This document shows positions 52,790 through 61,003 of a stretch of DNA of 64,000 nt, in pieces. Both the position numbers and the translations under genes were made by a program. The stretch is taken from NCBI RefSeq assembly GCF_000671395.1, contig NZ_AQQY01000011.1:1-64000 (forward strand), written 5' to 3'. This DNA is from Actibacterium atlanticum (lineage in GTDB: Bacteria; Pseudomonadota; Alphaproteobacteria; Rhodobacterales; Rhodobacteraceae). The stretch's first letter is position 1. Every line of letters starts with the position of its first letter. The notes under the pieces are model-generated. The model was given only the letters and a program-made list of their open reading frames with translations. It had not been told where the DNA came from and did no database searches.

Positions 52790-52800
52790 GTAATTATTAC
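52790..52800. promoter_or_regulatory. toxin-antitoxin operator
   Basis: GTAAT, T, ATTAC is an 11-base palindrome in an AT-rich stretch (52780-52825), 17 bases upstream of the antitoxin ATG. The position suits autoregulation by the antitoxin. A TATACC-like -10 element partly overlaps it on the minus strand. Confidence 0.6.
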
Positions 52801-53090
52801 GGTATATGGTGTTAATTTCGCCGAATAGCAAGCTCCCTGAGGGTAAGCGCCCGGTGTTTCTAGGGCTGTTCCCGTGAAAGTGGTGACCGAACCCTTGAAC
52901 AATCGGAAGCTTCGGGTTCGGCACTCTGGCCGGGCGTCAATACATGGTGGCCGCTGGCGATGCCTGCGCCGCTGTATGGAAAGTGAAAGTTCCCTTCGGG
53001 TTTTGTGACCAACGGATGAGGGGTCTTGAGGGTTCCTCTGTCGGGTCCGGGTCGGTTTCCGGTCTGTCTTTCCTGCATTGAGGTATTCCC

Positions 53091-53561
53091 ATGCAAACAG
53101 GTGTCTTGCGCGTGCTGCGCGCGACCGCTGCCTCTTGGTGGCGGCACAAGGAGTTGCGCCGAACCGGCCAAGTGGTGCTGGCCCGGCAACTTGAACGAAA
53201 GTCCATTCTCCGCAATTTGGCTCATCTCAGGCTGGCGGCCAGCTTCCCGAACGCCCATGTTATCTGCGGCGAGGGTGGTACATTCATTCATCTTGGTTGG
53301 ACCACCGTGTCGACCTTGGCCCCGATCGAGTGTTTTCCCCTGGCCGCACTCGCAGTCGCGCGCGGGACACCCTTCATCGATATTCGGGGCATCACCGACG
53401 TCGTCGAATTTGCGAACTTACCGCGCGTGACGCGGGATGGATCGGTCGATCCGAAGCCATTGGGGCCTGGCAGCTACGTTTCGCTGACCACTTATCTTGG
53501 TCTCGTCGAACAGCTCGGTGCGACGATCACCAACGATCCGTGTGAACACCACGCGTCCTGA
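53091..53561 (+). CDS. hypothetical protein at head of the leading-type region
   Basis: A 156-residue soluble protein starting at ATG 53091 with TGAGG about 8 bases upstream. It has a basic N-terminal helix (WWRHKELRRTGQVVLARQLERK) and a later beta-rich portion (AHVICGEGGTFIHLGW, SYVSLTTYLGLVEQLG). No family recognised. It is the first of a plus-strand series and ends about 40 bases before the ArdC-like gene. Confidence 0.65.
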   Translation: MQTGVLRVLRATAASWWRHKELRRTGQVVLARQLERKSILRNLAHLRLAASFPNAHVICGEGGTFIHLGWTTVSTLAPIECFPLAALAVARGTPFIDIRGITDVVEFANLPRVTRDGSVDPKPLGPGSYVSLTTYLGLVEQLGATITNDPCEHHAS

Positions 53562-53601
53562 TCACCAATTCCCATCATCAACTTTCGAAAGGAGGCCAGC
53601 C

Positions 53602-54534
53602 ATGGCCCGTTCCCGCACGTCCAAATTCGACGCCTCCGAGGCGATCACCAATGAAATCATCCGCATCATCGAGCGCGGTGTTCTGCCGTGGCGCAAGCCT
53701 TGGACCGCAGGTGGCAGCACACGGCCGCTGCGCGTGGGCGGCGAGGCCTACCAGGGCGTCAACAATTTCCTGCTGACCATGCGCACTGTGATGGCGGGCT
53801 ACAGTTCGCCCTTCTGGATGACCATCCCGCAGGCCAATGCCCTGGACGCTAGAATCCGCAAAGGCGAGAAGTCCTCCGTGGTGGTCTTCTACGGTCAGAG
53901 CCGAAAACAGGGCGAGGTTTCGGAAGAGGGTGATGACGGCAAAAACGACAAGCCTCGTGTCTTCCGCTTCCAGAAATCCTATCGCGTGTTCAATGCGTGC
54001 CAGATCGAGGGACTGCCGGATCATTTCCATCCCGATCCGAATCCGGCGCCGGCGTATCCCGCCGTGGAGCCCATCCCGCATATGCAGGACTTTTTCGACG
54101 CCATCGACATCACCACGGTGTTCACGGGCGAAAAGGCCTACTACCTGCCTCCGGTTGACAAGGTCTATATGCCGCCAATTGCGCGGTTCCAGGACCCCAG
54201 GAATTTCTACGGGGTTTGGGCGCACGAGCTTGCCCATGCTTCAAAGGCTCCGCATCGGTTGAACCGCGACTATGGCCTCTCACGCTTCGGCAATACGGCC
54301 TATGCCCGCGAAGAGATCGTGGCCGAGCTTACATCGGTGTTTCTGGGGCAGGAGCTTGGCTTCACAGCGCATACGCTCGAGCTGAATGCAGCCTACCTCT
54401 ACAACTGGCTGCGCGTGCTCCGTTCGGACAAAAACGCGATCTTCAAACACGCCGCCGATGCGCAGCGTGCTTGCGATTACCTGATCGCGCGGTCGGAGGC
54501 GGGCAGGGCAGGGGAGACCGATCAGGCCGCATGA
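53602..54534 (+). CDS. ArdC-like antirestriction/zinc metallopeptidase
   Basis: A 310-residue protein with the ArdC plan: an N-terminal ssDNA-binding domain (about 1-130, with GVLPWRKPW and YQGVNNFLL) and a C-terminal zincin domain with HELAH (about 207-211) and a third ligand region AREEIVAELTS. ArdC proteins protect incoming plasmid DNA from restriction. AAGGAGG lies upstream of the ATG at 53602. It is followed by the DUF3768 and ParB-like genes. Confidence 0.93.
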   Translation: MARSRTSKFDASEAITNEIIRIIERGVLPWRKPWTAGGSTRPLRVGGEAYQGVNNFLLTMRTVMAGYSSPFWMTIPQANALDARIRKGEKSSVVVFYGQSRKQGEVSEEGDDGKNDKPRVFRFQKSYRVFNACQIEGLPDHFHPDPNPAPAYPAVEPIPHMQDFFDAIDITTVFTGEKAYYLPPVDKVYMPPIARFQDPRNFYGVWAHELAHASKAPHRLNRDYGLSRFGNTAYAREEIVAELTSVFLGQELGFTAHTLELNAAYLYNWLRVLRSDKNAIFKHAADAQRACDYLIARSEAGRAGETDQAA

Positions 54535-54608
54535 GGTGGCCTGTGTCGGTCGGTAAAGAAAAAGGGGACTTTGGGAAGGGTGTTTCAAACTTCTCAGAGG
54601 ACAATCTC

Positions 54609-54998
54609 ATGACCACCTCCGCACAGCCGCAAACAGACCGCCCAAATCCGGCTGTTATCGCCGCCCAGAACGATGCCTTCCGTAGGTTCGCCTGTCTCGG
54701 TATCAAGCCAGATCAACCCATTCAGGGTCGTCTGGTTGTGACCCAATCCATGATGGAAGCCGGAGACGGGTTCGTGAATGCCGCCGTGCAGGCTGTCGGA
54801 GCCTTTGACACCTTCGAGCCCGAGAATGACCCTGAAGGCTGGCATGACTTCGGAGCGGTCGAAATCCAGGGCGAGACCGTGTTCTGGAAGGTCGATCTCT
54901 ACGAAGCTGATACCGATTTCCGCTACGGTGCGGAAGCGCCGGACGATCTCGAGACGACCATGCGCGTGCTGACCATCATGATGGCGCGTGATTGGTAA
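54609..54998 (+). CDS. DUF3768 protein
   Basis: A 129-residue soluble protein of the DUF3768 family, with IAAQNDAFRR, GRLVVTQ near residue 45, the core DPEGWHDFGAVEIQGETVFW and a C-terminal segment ending in LTIMMARDW. The family is common on alphaproteobacterial plasmids near ArdC-like genes; function unknown. A strong terminator (55036-55079) follows. Confidence 0.88.
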   Translation: MTTSAQPQTDRPNPAVIAAQNDAFRRFACLGIKPDQPIQGRLVVTQSMMEAGDGFVNAAVQAVGAFDTFEPENDPEGWHDFGAVEIQGETVFWKVDLYEADTDFRYGAEAPDDLETTMRVLTIMMARDW

Positions 54999-55035
54999 AA
55001 GGGCAGGGCGCTCTTGCCACCATCTGACTCTGGCG

Positions 55036-55079
55036 GGCCCGCTGATCCCAAAAGGCAAAGCGGGCCTTTTTTCTTTTTT
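55036..55079 (+). terminator. intrinsic terminator after the DUF3768 gene
   Basis: An eight-base stem, GGCCCGCT (55036-55043) with AGCGGGCC (55059-55066), is followed by TTTTTTCTTTTTT. This is a classic intrinsic terminator on the plus strand. It would isolate the ArdC-DUF3768 block from the ParB-like gene, which therefore probably has its own promoter. Confidence 0.88.
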
Positions 55080-55150
55080 GATCCCCAGCCCTGGGGATTG
55101 GCCGGTTTGTCGAACTCACCGGCCGACACATCATCCCGAAAGGACATCCC

Positions 55151-57127
55151 ATGACTGCAAGTTTCAAACCCGTTTCCATCGCCATCGGTGATCTGGTTGC
55201 CCATCCCGCCAATGTGCGGAGCAATTCCCCTGAGACCTATGACCCCGAGAACATCGCCCATCTCAAGGCCAGCATCGCCGTGCTGGGCCTGCTCCAGCCA
55301 CTGCTGGTCCAGAAGATTGACGGCAAATACGGCGTTCTTGCCGGTGGCCGGCGTCATGCGGCGCTGACGGAGCTCGTCGTCGACAAATCCGCCAAAGGCT
55401 TCACCACTAAGACTAAGATCGACTGTCGCCTGGTTCCGGAGGTTTGCGATGTGACCACCGCTCTATCGCTCGCCGAGAACATCACTCAGGCCCCGATGGG
55501 CGCCATCGACGAGTTCGAAGCCTTCGCGCGGATGATGGAGGTTGACGGCCAGACGCCCGAGACCATCGCCAAGACCTTCGGCACCACGATCGCGGCCGTG
55601 AAAGGCCGCCTGCGTTACGGTCTGATCCATCCCGACATTCGTGCGGCGGCACGGGCCAAGTCGATCACGCTCGATACGATGAAGGCCTTTGCCGAGCATC
55701 CCAGCCAGGAGGTGCAGCGCGAGGTTTTTGAGGCGCTCACCAAGGAAGACAGCTACCTGCAGGCCTATACAGTGCGACAGGCGCTCAAATCCCGCGGTGT
55801 GCAGGTCAGCGACGATATCGGCGCCTTCGTGCGGGAAGACTACAAGGCACGGGGCGGCCCGATCGCTGCGGATCTGCTGGAGGAGCATTCGGTGCTTGAG
55901 GACGCGGCGCTGGTCGAGACGATCCTGCTCGAAAAGCTCAATGTCGCCGCCGAGGAGGCCCGCGCTGACATGGGCTTTGCCTGGGCCGACGCTTTGATCC
56001 GCTATGATTTTGCGGCGATGTCGGACTATGGCCGCGTCTATCCGAGCCCGATGGAACCCGACAAGAAGGGTCAGAAGCGTCTGGACGCTATCACCGCCGA
56101 GCTTGAGAAGCTCGAACGCGAGATGGAGGACGAGAATCTCGATCCCGACGCCCATGACGCGCTCTACGATCGGGTTGACGCCTTGGAAGCCGAGGCACGG
56201 GACCTGCAGGAGGCCTATAGCGCGGATGATCTCGGGCGCTCCGGTGTGATCGCCTGTTGGTCCAACGGGCAGGTGTCATTGCATGTCGGTCTCGTGCGCC
56301 CCGAGGACAGGCCGGATGCGGCGAAAGGCGAGGCAGGTAGCGCTACTGGCAAGACCGATGCCACCGGGTCCGACGAGATTACCTATCCGGCCTCGCTGAC
56401 CGAGGATCTCAAGACCGAACGGGCCATGGCCCTTGGCGCCGCCATGGCGATGCATCCCGAGGCCACACTCGATCTGACGCTCTTCAAGCTGGTCACCGAC
56501 GTGCTCACCAGCGGCATGGGCGTTACTCAGGCCATCGGTCTCAATGCTAGCACGGCGTATCGCAACCATGCCAAGATGGACGAGATCGATGACACCTCGC
56601 TGGAACAGGTCGCCGAGGTCCATGACACGCTTGATCTGTCTTGGGCGGACGAGACCCGCGCGCCGGCCGATCAGTTTGCCGCCTTCCGTGCACTCGATGA
56701 GACTGAGAAGGTCAAGCTCGTCGCCTATGCGACGGCCGCAACCACGCAATCCTGCTTCGCGCGGGATCGCCAGCGTGACAGCCTGATGTACGACTTCGAG
56801 ATCGAGGTCATGCCGGACATCCGCGCCCATTGGACGCCGAACGCGGCGCTCTTCAATCGCTTCAAAAAGGCCTGGCTCCTGAAAATCCTCGGCGAGGAAC
56901 TGGGGCTCTCGCAGGAGGCGGAGACACTGGCCTCGTCGACCAAGAAAGAGGTTGTGGCCTTCTGTGACAAGCTCTTTGCCGAGCCCTTCGCCACGCTCAC
57001 GGACGCGCAGAGAGCAGCGGTTGCGGCCTGGTGCCCGCCCATGATGCAGACGGCTGGCGTGCCCTTCGAGGAAGCGTCTGCGGTGGAGACTGTAGCGCCT
57101 GAATGTGACGTCGCGAAAGCGGCCTGA
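55151..57127 (+). CDS. large ParB-like plasmid protein
   Basis: A 658-residue protein with an N-terminal ParB/Spo0J nuclease-type domain (about 10-105, with AHPANVRSN and YGVLAGGRRHAAL), an HTH (QTPETIAKTFGTTIAAVKGRLRYG), a coiled-coil (about 300-355) and a long C-terminal domain of unknown function. Size and N-terminal plan recall the ORF653/YubM-type ParB proteins of plasmid leading regions, not canonical partition ParB (about 300 residues), and no ParA gene is beside it. GGACATCCC precedes the ATG. A 13-base hairpin follows at 57138-57169. Confidence 0.9.
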   Translation: MTASFKPVSIAIGDLVAHPANVRSNSPETYDPENIAHLKASIAVLGLLQPLLVQKIDGKYGVLAGGRRHAALTELVVDKSAKGFTTKTKIDCRLVPEVCDVTTALSLAENITQAPMGAIDEFEAFARMMEVDGQTPETIAKTFGTTIAAVKGRLRYGLIHPDIRAAARAKSITLDTMKAFAEHPSQEVQREVFEALTKEDSYLQAYTVRQALKSRGVQVSDDIGAFVREDYKARGGPIAADLLEEHSVLEDAALVETILLEKLNVAAEEARADMGFAWADALIRYDFAAMSDYGRVYPSPMEPDKKGQKRLDAITAELEKLEREMEDENLDPDAHDALYDRVDALEAEARDLQEAYSADDLGRSGVIACWSNGQVSLHVGLVRPEDRPDAAKGEAGSATGKTDATGSDEITYPASLTEDLKTERAMALGAAMAMHPEATLDLTLFKLVTDVLTSGMGVTQAIGLNASTAYRNHAKMDEIDDTSLEQVAEVHDTLDLSWADETRAPADQFAAFRALDETEKVKLVAYATAATTQSCFARDRQRDSLMYDFEIEVMPDIRAHWTPNAALFNRFKKAWLLKILGEELGLSQEAETLASSTKKEVVAFCDKLFAEPFATLTDAQRAAVAAWCPPMMQTAGVPFEEASAVETVAPECDVAKAA

Positions 57128-57137
57128 GCAATCAATT

Positions 57138-57169
57138 GACCCGCGCGAGGTCCATTCCTTGCGCGGGTC
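57138..57169. terminator. hairpin after the large ParB-like gene
   Basis: GACCCGCGC (57138-57146) pairs with GCGCGGGTC (57161-57169), with inner pairs giving a stem of 13 pairs (one G-T) and a six-base loop. No T-run follows, so it may be a weak terminator or a structure active in single-stranded DNA. Confidence 0.55.
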
Positions 57170-57201
57170 GAAACTCCCACACCCAACGGAAAGGCACTCC
57201 A

Positions 57202-57795
57202 ATGGCAATTCTCAAGTTCTCTGCGTCCTCGGTCGCGGCGCAAATCGCCCACGCACGGTCCTGCAAGACCTTCCTGCCCAACTGGAACGGGCCTATTGAC
57301 CGGCCCGCCCTGATCCTCATTGTCGGCAATGGCGTGCATCTGCGCTCCAACGGCATCGACGGCACGACCACCCGCATCGTGACGACCGAGCAAGCCGATC
57401 CCTCCTTCGCCTTCGCCGATGGCATGAACCCGTTTCGGGACACCGATTGGATGGCTCAGCGCCGCATGGCGTTCCGAGACCTGACCGGCCAGTTCTACAC
57501 CGAAATCCTGGACGATGTGCAGGTGCTCATCGACCGGCGGCAGGGAGTGATCCGTCTGGCGACCGATGGCCACAGCATCCGCGTCTTCGTGCGTCGTGCC
57601 TCGGACTATCTCATCGGCGGGACCTATGAGGTGCCCTCCGGTCTCGGGGGCACGTTCCGGGTCATCCTCAAGGATGCCTGCGACACCTTCGCGATCGTTC
57701 AAAACTGCGGCAACTGTGAGGATTTCGACGAGATGCTGCCTTACCGCGTTCCGCTCGATGCGCTTATTGAGATCGATGACCGGAGGGCGGCGTAG
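57202..57795 (+). CDS. conserved plasmid hypothetical protein, possibly DUF3085
   Basis: A 197-residue soluble protein starting at ATG 57202 (GGAAAGG about 12 bases upstream). It has a beta-rich core (ALILIVGNGVHLRSNG, FVRRASDYLIGGTYEV) and a Cys-rich element NCGNCEDFDE near the C terminus. It resembles DUF3085-type proteins of alphaproteobacterial plasmids, but I am not certain of the family. It ends as TAGTG overlapping the next start. Confidence 0.72.
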   Translation: MAILKFSASSVAAQIAHARSCKTFLPNWNGPIDRPALILIVGNGVHLRSNGIDGTTTRIVTTEQADPSFAFADGMNPFRDTDWMAQRRMAFRDLTGQFYTEILDDVQVLIDRRQGVIRLATDGHSIRVFVRRASDYLIGGTYEVPSGLGGTFRVILKDACDTFAIVQNCGNCEDFDEMLPYRVPLDALIEIDDRRAA

Positions 57796-58451
57796 TGGGT
57801 TGGCTCTTCTACTCCGACCGTCGCATCAAATCCTATGGGGATGAGAAAACGGAAATCGCCCGGCTCTGTACCTTCGAGACCGTCACGCGCAAGACCACAC
57901 TGATCAAAGCCAGCAAAGTCGGCTCGACATGGTATGTAGCGGTGAGAGTTACGAACCTTGATAGCTCACCGGTCGAGGACAGGACCTATGTCACCGACGC
58001 GGATGGTTCGATCACCTTCGGCGCCGTGTTCCTCACCCGATACGATGACGGCTGCTGGGGCTACAAGGACATGGAGGAAAGCGCGGGCCCCGTGGAATCC
58101 CGAGCACCGATCAGCCTGCTGGCCTTGCTGTCAGAACTGAAGGATCCCGACAGCTACGCCCACGCCTGGCGCCAGTGCTGCCGGAACTGGGCCGCGATCC
58201 CGAACTATGAGGAGGGCGACAGGATCAAGCTCGCGGCACCGGTAACGCTGAGCGATGGCAGCACATGTCAGATCGTTACAGCGACCCACTACAGGCGGGG
58301 GCGTCAAAAGCGTCGTTGCTATCGTATCGAAGAAACCGGTGGTCTTGTGCGGCTTTCAAAGGCATCGCTTGCTGGGGCGGAGCTGCTCTGTTCCGCGAAG
58401 AGTGAGGCCAGTCCGGTTTTGGCTGAGTTTCTGGCGGGTCAGGGGGAATGA
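57795..58451 (+). CDS. conserved plasmid hypothetical protein
   Basis: A 218-residue soluble protein starting at GTG 57795, which overlaps the previous stop by one base. The N-terminal half is a beta-rich domain (WYVAVRVTNL, FGAVFLTRYDDGCWGYKDMEE), and the C-terminal part (about 145-195) looks like a small SH3-like domain (KLAAPVTLSDGSTCQIVTA). It may belong to DUF6927, but I cannot confirm this. It is the last gene of the plus-strand leading-type series. Confidence 0.72.
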   Translation: MGWLFYSDRRIKSYGDEKTEIARLCTFETVTRKTTLIKASKVGSTWYVAVRVTNLDSSPVEDRTYVTDADGSITFGAVFLTRYDDGCWGYKDMEESAGPVESRAPISLLALLSELKDPDSYAHAWRQCCRNWAAIPNYEEGDRIKLAAPVTLSDGSTCQIVTATHYRRGRQKRRCYRIEETGGLVRLSKASLAGAELLCSAKSEASPVLAEFLAGQGE

Positions 58452-58577
58452 ACGGACCTTCACTGCGTAGCACACGAATGGCCGGAGCGCGGGACTAAGG
58501 GCGAATTCGCTGCGGTTGCGCAAATGACTGCTATTGGCAGTTGGTCAGAAGCGGTGGTTTTCACGGATTGCATAACC

Positions 58578-58973
58578 TTAAGAGTTTTGACTCATGAGTG
58601 CATCAAGCATCGGGCAATCGCGTTGCCCCTTTGCACAGTTGGCAACCAGTTCGACCAGGGCGCTCTCCAGTTGCCGAAGCTCGACCAACTTGGCCTGTAC
58701 ATCGGTGAGATGCTTGCGCCCCAATTGCTCCACTGTCTCGCAGGCTCCTGCAGGTTCATCAGACAAGCTGCGAAGCGCGACCGCGTCATGGATCGAAAAC
58801 CCGAGGTCGCGGCAACGCTTGATAAATCTGAGCTCGGATATCTCTGCTTTTGAGTAAGTCCGCCGTCCTGATGCCGTCCTTCCTGCCTTCGATATAATCC
58901 CTTCACGTTCGTAGTAGCGGATCGTCTCAATCGAAACGCCACTCAGGCGGGATGCCTCGCCAATCGCGACCAT
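58578..58973 (-). CDS. MerR-family metal regulator
   Basis: A 131-residue MerR-family protein. The N-terminal HTH reads IGEASRLSGVSIETIRYYER; ligand candidates are the Cys in GACETV (about residue 77) and the C-terminal pair in NCAKGQRDCPML (Cys-x6-Cys). A Cys at the start of the dimerisation helix together with a C-terminal pair is the mercury MerR pattern, although the pair spacing differs from Tn501 MerR. ATG 58973 has GTGGGGA upstream; GTG 58988 is an alternative. It is divergent from the MerT-like genes. Confidence 0.88.
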   Translation of the reverse strand: MVAIGEASRLSGVSIETIRYYEREGIISKAGRTASGRRTYSKAEISELRFIKRCRDLGFSIHDAVALRSLSDEPAGACETVEQLGRKHLTDVQAKLVELRQLESALVELVANCAKGQRDCPMLDALMSQNS

Positions 58974-58988
58974 GTGATCATTCCCCAC

Positions 58989-59019
58989 TTGCTTCTGTAG
59001 TGCCTACAGGATGCATGAA
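58989..59019 (+). promoter_or_regulatory. MerR-type promoter for the MerT-like genes
   Basis: TTGCTT (58989-58994) and CATGAA (59014-59019) are separated by 19 bases containing the perfect dyad CTGTAGTGCCTACAG (58995-59009). Transcription should begin close to 59026, the first base of the likely ATG of the MerT-like gene, leaving little or no leader. Confidence 0.75.
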
Positions 59020-59025
59020 TCGCGC

Positions 59026-59412
59026 ATGAAGTCGAATACTGAAACGATTCAAGACAACGCCAAAGACCCACCCCGCCTGCTAATTGGTGGAGCGGGGTTA
59101 CTCGCTTTGCTGAGCGCGTCGTGCTGTGTTCTACCCATCGGCTTGTCCATTATCGGCCTCGGCGGGACTTGGCTCACAATGCTTGGTCCCTTTGTCGCTT
59201 ACCGCATCGAAATCCTAGTGGTCGTTGGTCTGGTGTTGGCTTGGGGATGGTTCCGTCTGAGGAAACGTTGGGGTTGCGCCAGTTGCAAGCGCTCTACTTT
59301 CATCATTCTGAGCTTTACAACCGCGGCCTTCATCCTCGCTGCCAGCTCACCCCTCTGGGAAGAAGAGGCGGCCCGTACGATGTTCGCGCTTTGGCGGAAC
59401 ACCCGCTCATGA
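59026..59412 (+). CDS. MerT-like mercuric/metal transport protein 1
   Basis: A 128-residue membrane protein like MerT. It has three hydrophobic segments, the Cys pair in the first (LSASCCVLPIGL, then LGGTWLTML), and a cytoplasmic-loop pair GCASCKRS, as in MerT, which brings Hg(II) into the cell. ATG 59026 is favoured because ATG 59011 lies inside the spacer of the MerR-type promoter. No merA or merP gene follows, so an import function without reductase would be odd. Confidence 0.8.
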   Translation: MKSNTETIQDNAKDPPRLLIGGAGLLALLSASCCVLPIGLSIIGLGGTWLTMLGPFVAYRIEILVVVGLVLAWGWFRLRKRWGCASCKRSTFIILSFTTAAFILAASSPLWEEEAARTMFALWRNTRS

Positions 59413-59732
59413 AAAACTATGTGCGTGCCAGCTATCTCGGATCGCTTTCTGCACTTGGCGTCGCAACCTGCTGCGTGATGCCAATGATGATGATGCTTCT
59501 CGGCCTCGGCGGCAGTTGGCTCGCTGTTTTTGGAAAGATCGCGGCAGCGAGCTACTACGTCCTGGCTGTTTCCAGTTTAATCCTACTGGCCGCATGGGGT
59601 GTCGCATATCACCGACGCACACTTTCTCACCTCAAAGGCTGGCTGGCGGGCAGCACCATAATGACCGGCATCGCGTGGGTCGTTGTTTTAAACGAAACAC
59701 GTATCAACGATTTCCTCATAACCTTGATGTGA
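59409..59732 (+). CDS. MerT-like membrane protein 2
   Basis: A 107-residue membrane protein whose first hydrophobic segment repeats the MerT pattern (VATCCVMPMMMMLLGLGGSW). It has three hydrophobic segments but no second Cys pair, unlike protein 1. The start overlaps the previous stop (ATGA). The two could form a hetero-complex; MerF/MerC-like identity is possible. Confidence 0.75.
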   Translation: MKNYVRASYLGSLSALGVATCCVMPMMMMLLGLGGSWLAVFGKIAAASYYVLAVSSLILLAAWGVAYHRRTLSHLKGWLAGSTIMTGIAWVVVLNETRINDFLITLM

Positions 59733-59737
59733 AGCAC

Positions 59738-59956
59738 ATGGATGATCTGAACCTTACTCTGACCAGCACAATTACCTGCCCTGAATGCGGACATTCTGCA
59801 GATGAAGCCATGCCGACCGATGCGTGCCAGTGGTTCTACGAATGCAAATCATGCGGGACGGTACTGAAACCAAAACCGGGAGATTGCTGTGTTTACTGCT
59901 CCTATGGAACTGTTCCTTGTCCGCCCATTCAGGAAGGCAATTCGTGCTGCGGTTGA
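59738..59956 (+). CDS. small Cys-rich GDCC-motif protein
   Basis: A 72-residue soluble protein with ten cysteines, in pairs: TCPECGH, ECKSCG, and the conserved PGDCCVYCSYGTVPCPP, then NSCCG. This is the GDCC-motif protein seen beside mer-type transport genes. It probably binds zinc or a thiophilic metal. It follows the second MerT-like gene by five bases. Confidence 0.8.
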   Translation: MDDLNLTLTSTITCPECGHSADEAMPTDACQWFYECKSCGTVLKPKPGDCCVYCSYGTVPCPPIQEGNSCCG

Positions 59957-60353
59957 TCTAGTCAGAAGGTCGCGCTAAATCTTCCCGACTAGTTGCGTTC
60001 GATTTGTCACCTTTCTGGCAGTATCGGTGAAACAGTCGTTCATCGGCGCCGCAGCATTCGGTACTGAGGGCTCTAGGTAGCCATTCCCTGCTGCTTGCAC
60101 AAAGGACCGCCCGGCAGACAGAAGTGACAATCGATAGGCAAAATTGGACTCCCACTTTCTGGCGAGAGTTCCAGGGGGCACGTTACGGCTGATTTCAACT
60201 CAAAGTCGATGTTTCTTCGAGGTCGCCGAGACGGCACATCGGAGTCTATTCGCAGAAAAAATCGTTGCGCCTTGGACGTGCAATCCTGAACCTAGATCAA
60301 AGCGAAACTATAGGAAATGAAATAGGATTGATCCATCGAGAGTGGAGGCAATT
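59957..60353. other. intergenic region without a convincing gene
   Basis: About 400 bases with two short overlapping minus-strand open frames (59958-60155 and 59975-60181) that have Arg/Cys-rich, family-less translations. The right end contains the ribosome binding site of the DUF4405 gene. I see no repeat or RNA gene here; degenerate sequence from a lost element is possible. Confidence 0.5.
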
Positions 60354-60788
60354 ATGGCCAACGCAGAATCAACTGCCCATGTCAGACCAAAGATCACTGG
60401 ACGCGCCATGTCGGTGTTCGGTGTCACCTTTTCGTTTCTGGCAATGCTGGTAAGCGGTGGAATTTTGTATCTTGCACCCAAGGGCAAGGTTTCCAATACG
60501 ATAGATTGGCAGGTGTTGGGCCTTGATCGACAGGGTTGGGACGACATTCACATCGTTGTGGCCACACTTTTCGTCAGCTTTTCGGCGTGGCACATCGCAC
60601 TGCACCTTCGGACGTTCAAGACGATGATTATGGGCAACCGGATGTGCCCGCAGGGTCATAGGCTTGAAGCCGTGATCGGCCTCGCTGTCGTTCTGGCGCT
60701 TGTTCTGTTGACAGTGTTCGGGCTGCCTCCGGCAAGCTGGCTGTTGGACCTGAACGAGTTCTTCAAGCACGAATTCTGGGTGCGATGA
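60354..60788 (+). CDS. DUF4405-like membrane protein
   Basis: A 144-residue membrane protein with about three to four hydrophobic segments (about 20-42, 62-82 and 105-125). Histidines in and near the segments (DDIHIVVATLF, SAWHIALHLRTF) resemble the b-type haem ligands of DUF4405/cytochrome b561-like proteins. TGGAGG lies about 6 bases before ATG 60354; ATG 60342 lies upstream of that site. Function unknown; possibly an electron carrier in the envelope. Confidence 0.78.
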   Translation: MANAESTAHVRPKITGRAMSVFGVTFSFLAMLVSGGILYLAPKGKVSNTIDWQVLGLDRQGWDDIHIVVATLFVSFSAWHIALHLRTFKTMIMGNRMCPQGHRLEAVIGLAVVLALVLLTVFGLPPASWLLDLNEFFKHEFWVR

Positions 60789-61003
60789 TCGGCATATCCC
60801 CTCTCGACGCCACGGCTTCGGGAGGGGCTGCATTTTCGCTTGTGGAGTGAGGCCCGTTCGCGTCGACCTAATCGCGCCTTCCATGCATTCGGTGCATACC
60901 CGCTAGGCCGAAATACTGGGCATAGCCGCTCGTATCGGCACAACCGCAGGACTATCTTTTGATTGGGAGATCGAAACGCGCTTGAACTGGTAGGAACAAG
61001 AAA

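Noticed and set aside
55151-57127. Second plasmid partition system based on the ParB-like protein
   Set aside because: It is about twice the usual ParB length, lacks a neighbouring ParA gene and parS-like sites, and repAB already provides partition.
58578-59956. Complete mercury-resistance operon
   Set aside because: Only a regulator, MerT-like proteins and a GDCC protein are present; no mercuric reductase or MerP is seen.
59958-60181. two overlapping short minus-strand frames after the GDCC gene
   Set aside because: Both are short, overlap each other in different frames and give no domain.
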